Below are positions 4,510 to 5,234 of a stretch of DNA of 5,234 nucleotides, piece after piece. Position numbers and translations under genes: made by a program. The notes below the pieces were generated by a model that had not been told where the DNA came from, searched no databases, and saw nothing but the letters and a program-made list of their open reading frames with translations. The first letter of the stretch is position 1. Each line of letters begins with the position of its first letter. Source of the stretch: SIG350 sp964520895 (GTDB lineage Bacteria > Bacillota > Clostridia > TANB77 > SIG350); the NCBI GenBank assembly GCA_964520895.1, contig CAZFOR010000063.1:1-5234 (forward strand). Direction: 5' to 3'.

Positions 4510-5234
4510 TATTTGATTTCCTCCTACATTGTTCTAGATAAATTAATAATACTGATATATCTGCAGGAGATATTCCTGATATTCTTGTTGCTTGACCAAT
4601 TGATAATGGCTTAAATTTGTTAAGCTTTTGTCTTGCTTCTAAGCTAAGTCCCTTTATATCTTGATAATCAATATCTTGTGGTAATTGTTTTTTCTCTAAT
4701 TTTTTAAATTTATCAACTTGTTCTAATTGAATATTAATATATCCTTCATATTTTATTTCTATTTCAACTTCTTCACAAACTATTTTATCAAGCTCAGGTC
4801 TATCTATATCTATTTTACCTAATTTTTCATATGTTAATTCAGTTCTTTTAAGTAATTCACTTAATTTTACACCATTATCTAGCTCAGATGAATTATTATC
4901 TTTTAAAAATTCATTTACTTCTTTTGTTGGTTTAATTGTTGTCTTTTTCAATCTTTCAATTTCTTGTTCTATTTGTTTACTTTTCTCCAAAAATTTGTCA
5001 TATCTTTGTTTTGAAATTAATCCAATTTTATGTCCTATTTTAGTTAACCTAATATCAGCATTATCTTGTCTTAGAATAAGCCTATATTCAGCTCTTGATG
5101 TCATCATTCTATATGGTTCATTAGTACCTTTTGTTACTAAATCATCAATTAAAACCCCTATATATGCTTCTGATCTGTCTAATACTAATGGTTTTTTACC
5201 TTTAATTTTAAGTGCAGCATTTATTCCTGCCATT
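4502..5234 (-). CDS. mnmG: tRNA uridine-34 5-carboxymethylaminomethyl modification enzyme MnmG (GidA), C-terminal part
   Basis: This is the last 243 codons of mnmG; the FAD-binding N-terminal part (roughly 60% of a usual protein of about 630 residues) lies beyond the right edge. MnmG works with MnmE to modify the wobble uridine of certain tRNAs, using FAD, a folate donor and glycine or ammonium. Visible marks (fragment numbering) are MAGINAALK (1-9), LDRSEAYIGVLIDDLVTKGT (18-37), EPYRMMTSRAEYRLILRQDN (39-58) and IKYEGYI (160-166). The C-terminal MnmE-binding helical domain GLSLEARQKL to SIGQATRISGISPADISVLL is at 195-230. The Met at fragment position 1 is internal (the family reads GQ.AG.NAA here), not a start. 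The stop is TAG at 4502-4504, inside the start of rsmG. No break is seen. Confidence 0.96.
   Translation of the reverse strand, partial: MAGINAALKIKGKKPLVLDRSEAYIGVLIDDLVTKGTNEPYRMMTSRAEYRLILRQDNADIRLTKIGHKIGLISKQRYDKFLEKSKQIEQEIERLKKTTIKPTKEVNEFLKDNNSSELDNGVKLSELLKRTELTYEKLGKIDIDRPELDKIVCEEVEIEIKYEGYINIQLEQVDKFKKLEKKQLPQDIDYQDIKGLSLEARQKLNKFKPLSIGQATRISGISPADISVLLIYLEQCRRKSNNE

Noticed and set aside
5231..5233. ATG as the true start of mnmG
   Set aside because: The codon lies inside the conserved GQ.AG.NAA block, well over half way along MnmG, so the gene is cut by the window edge.

Overview
The window is chromosomal DNA from a very AT-rich, low-GC Firmicute, most likely a member of the Clostridia. 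The grounds are the order mnmG-rsmG-(insert)-parA-parB-DUF4446, Shine-Dalgarno sites of the AGGAGG/AGGTGA type, and standard use of TGA as a stop. This order is the classical origin-proximal neighbourhood of Firmicutes. No dnaA, rpmH or DnaA-box cluster is inside the window, so the origin itself is probably nearby but not here. All genes except one small gene are on the minus strand.

Reading in the direction of transcription, from high to low coordinates, there are three parts. (1) The 3' part of mnmG overlaps rsmG by 8 nt. They make, respectively, a tRNA wobble-uridine modification enzyme and a 16S rRNA methyltransferase. The unit ends in a 40-bp perfect palindrome that has a parS site at its centre. 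(2) Next come two genes that are not part of the usual core. One encodes a TPM-domain (YgcG-like) membrane protein whose reading frame is broken by 2 nt at a (TA)6 tract near its 5' end. The other is a convergent 71-codon gene on the plus strand. Their 3' ends meet in a 36-bp perfect palindrome, again centred on parS. (3) A 218-bp divergent intergenic region carries two more parS sites. It is followed by parA (soj), parB (spo0J, overlapping parA by 4 nt) and a DUF4446 membrane-anchored protein 3 nt further on.

The most striking feature is the set of four identical 16-bp parS palindromes (TGTTCCACGTGGAACA) within about 1.5 kb, next to the parA-parB genes whose products act on them. ParB should load at these sites as a CTP-dependent clamp, and ParA should act on the resulting complex in chromosome segregation. 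Every copy has A-runs on the left and T-runs on the right, so each also looks like a small bidirectional intrinsic terminator. Two copies sit exactly on gene ends and two sit in the divergent parA/small-gene region. This suggests, as inference, that the sites serve both segregation and punctuation of transcription.

Other points worth attention are the dinucleotide-repeat frameshift in the TPM gene, the small gene bracketed by parS sites, and a strand-specific 14-bp RNA hairpin with a GAAA loop just beyond the DUF4446 gene at the left edge. I see no CRISPR array, transposase, tRNA or rRNA gene, and no clear new defence or mobile system.
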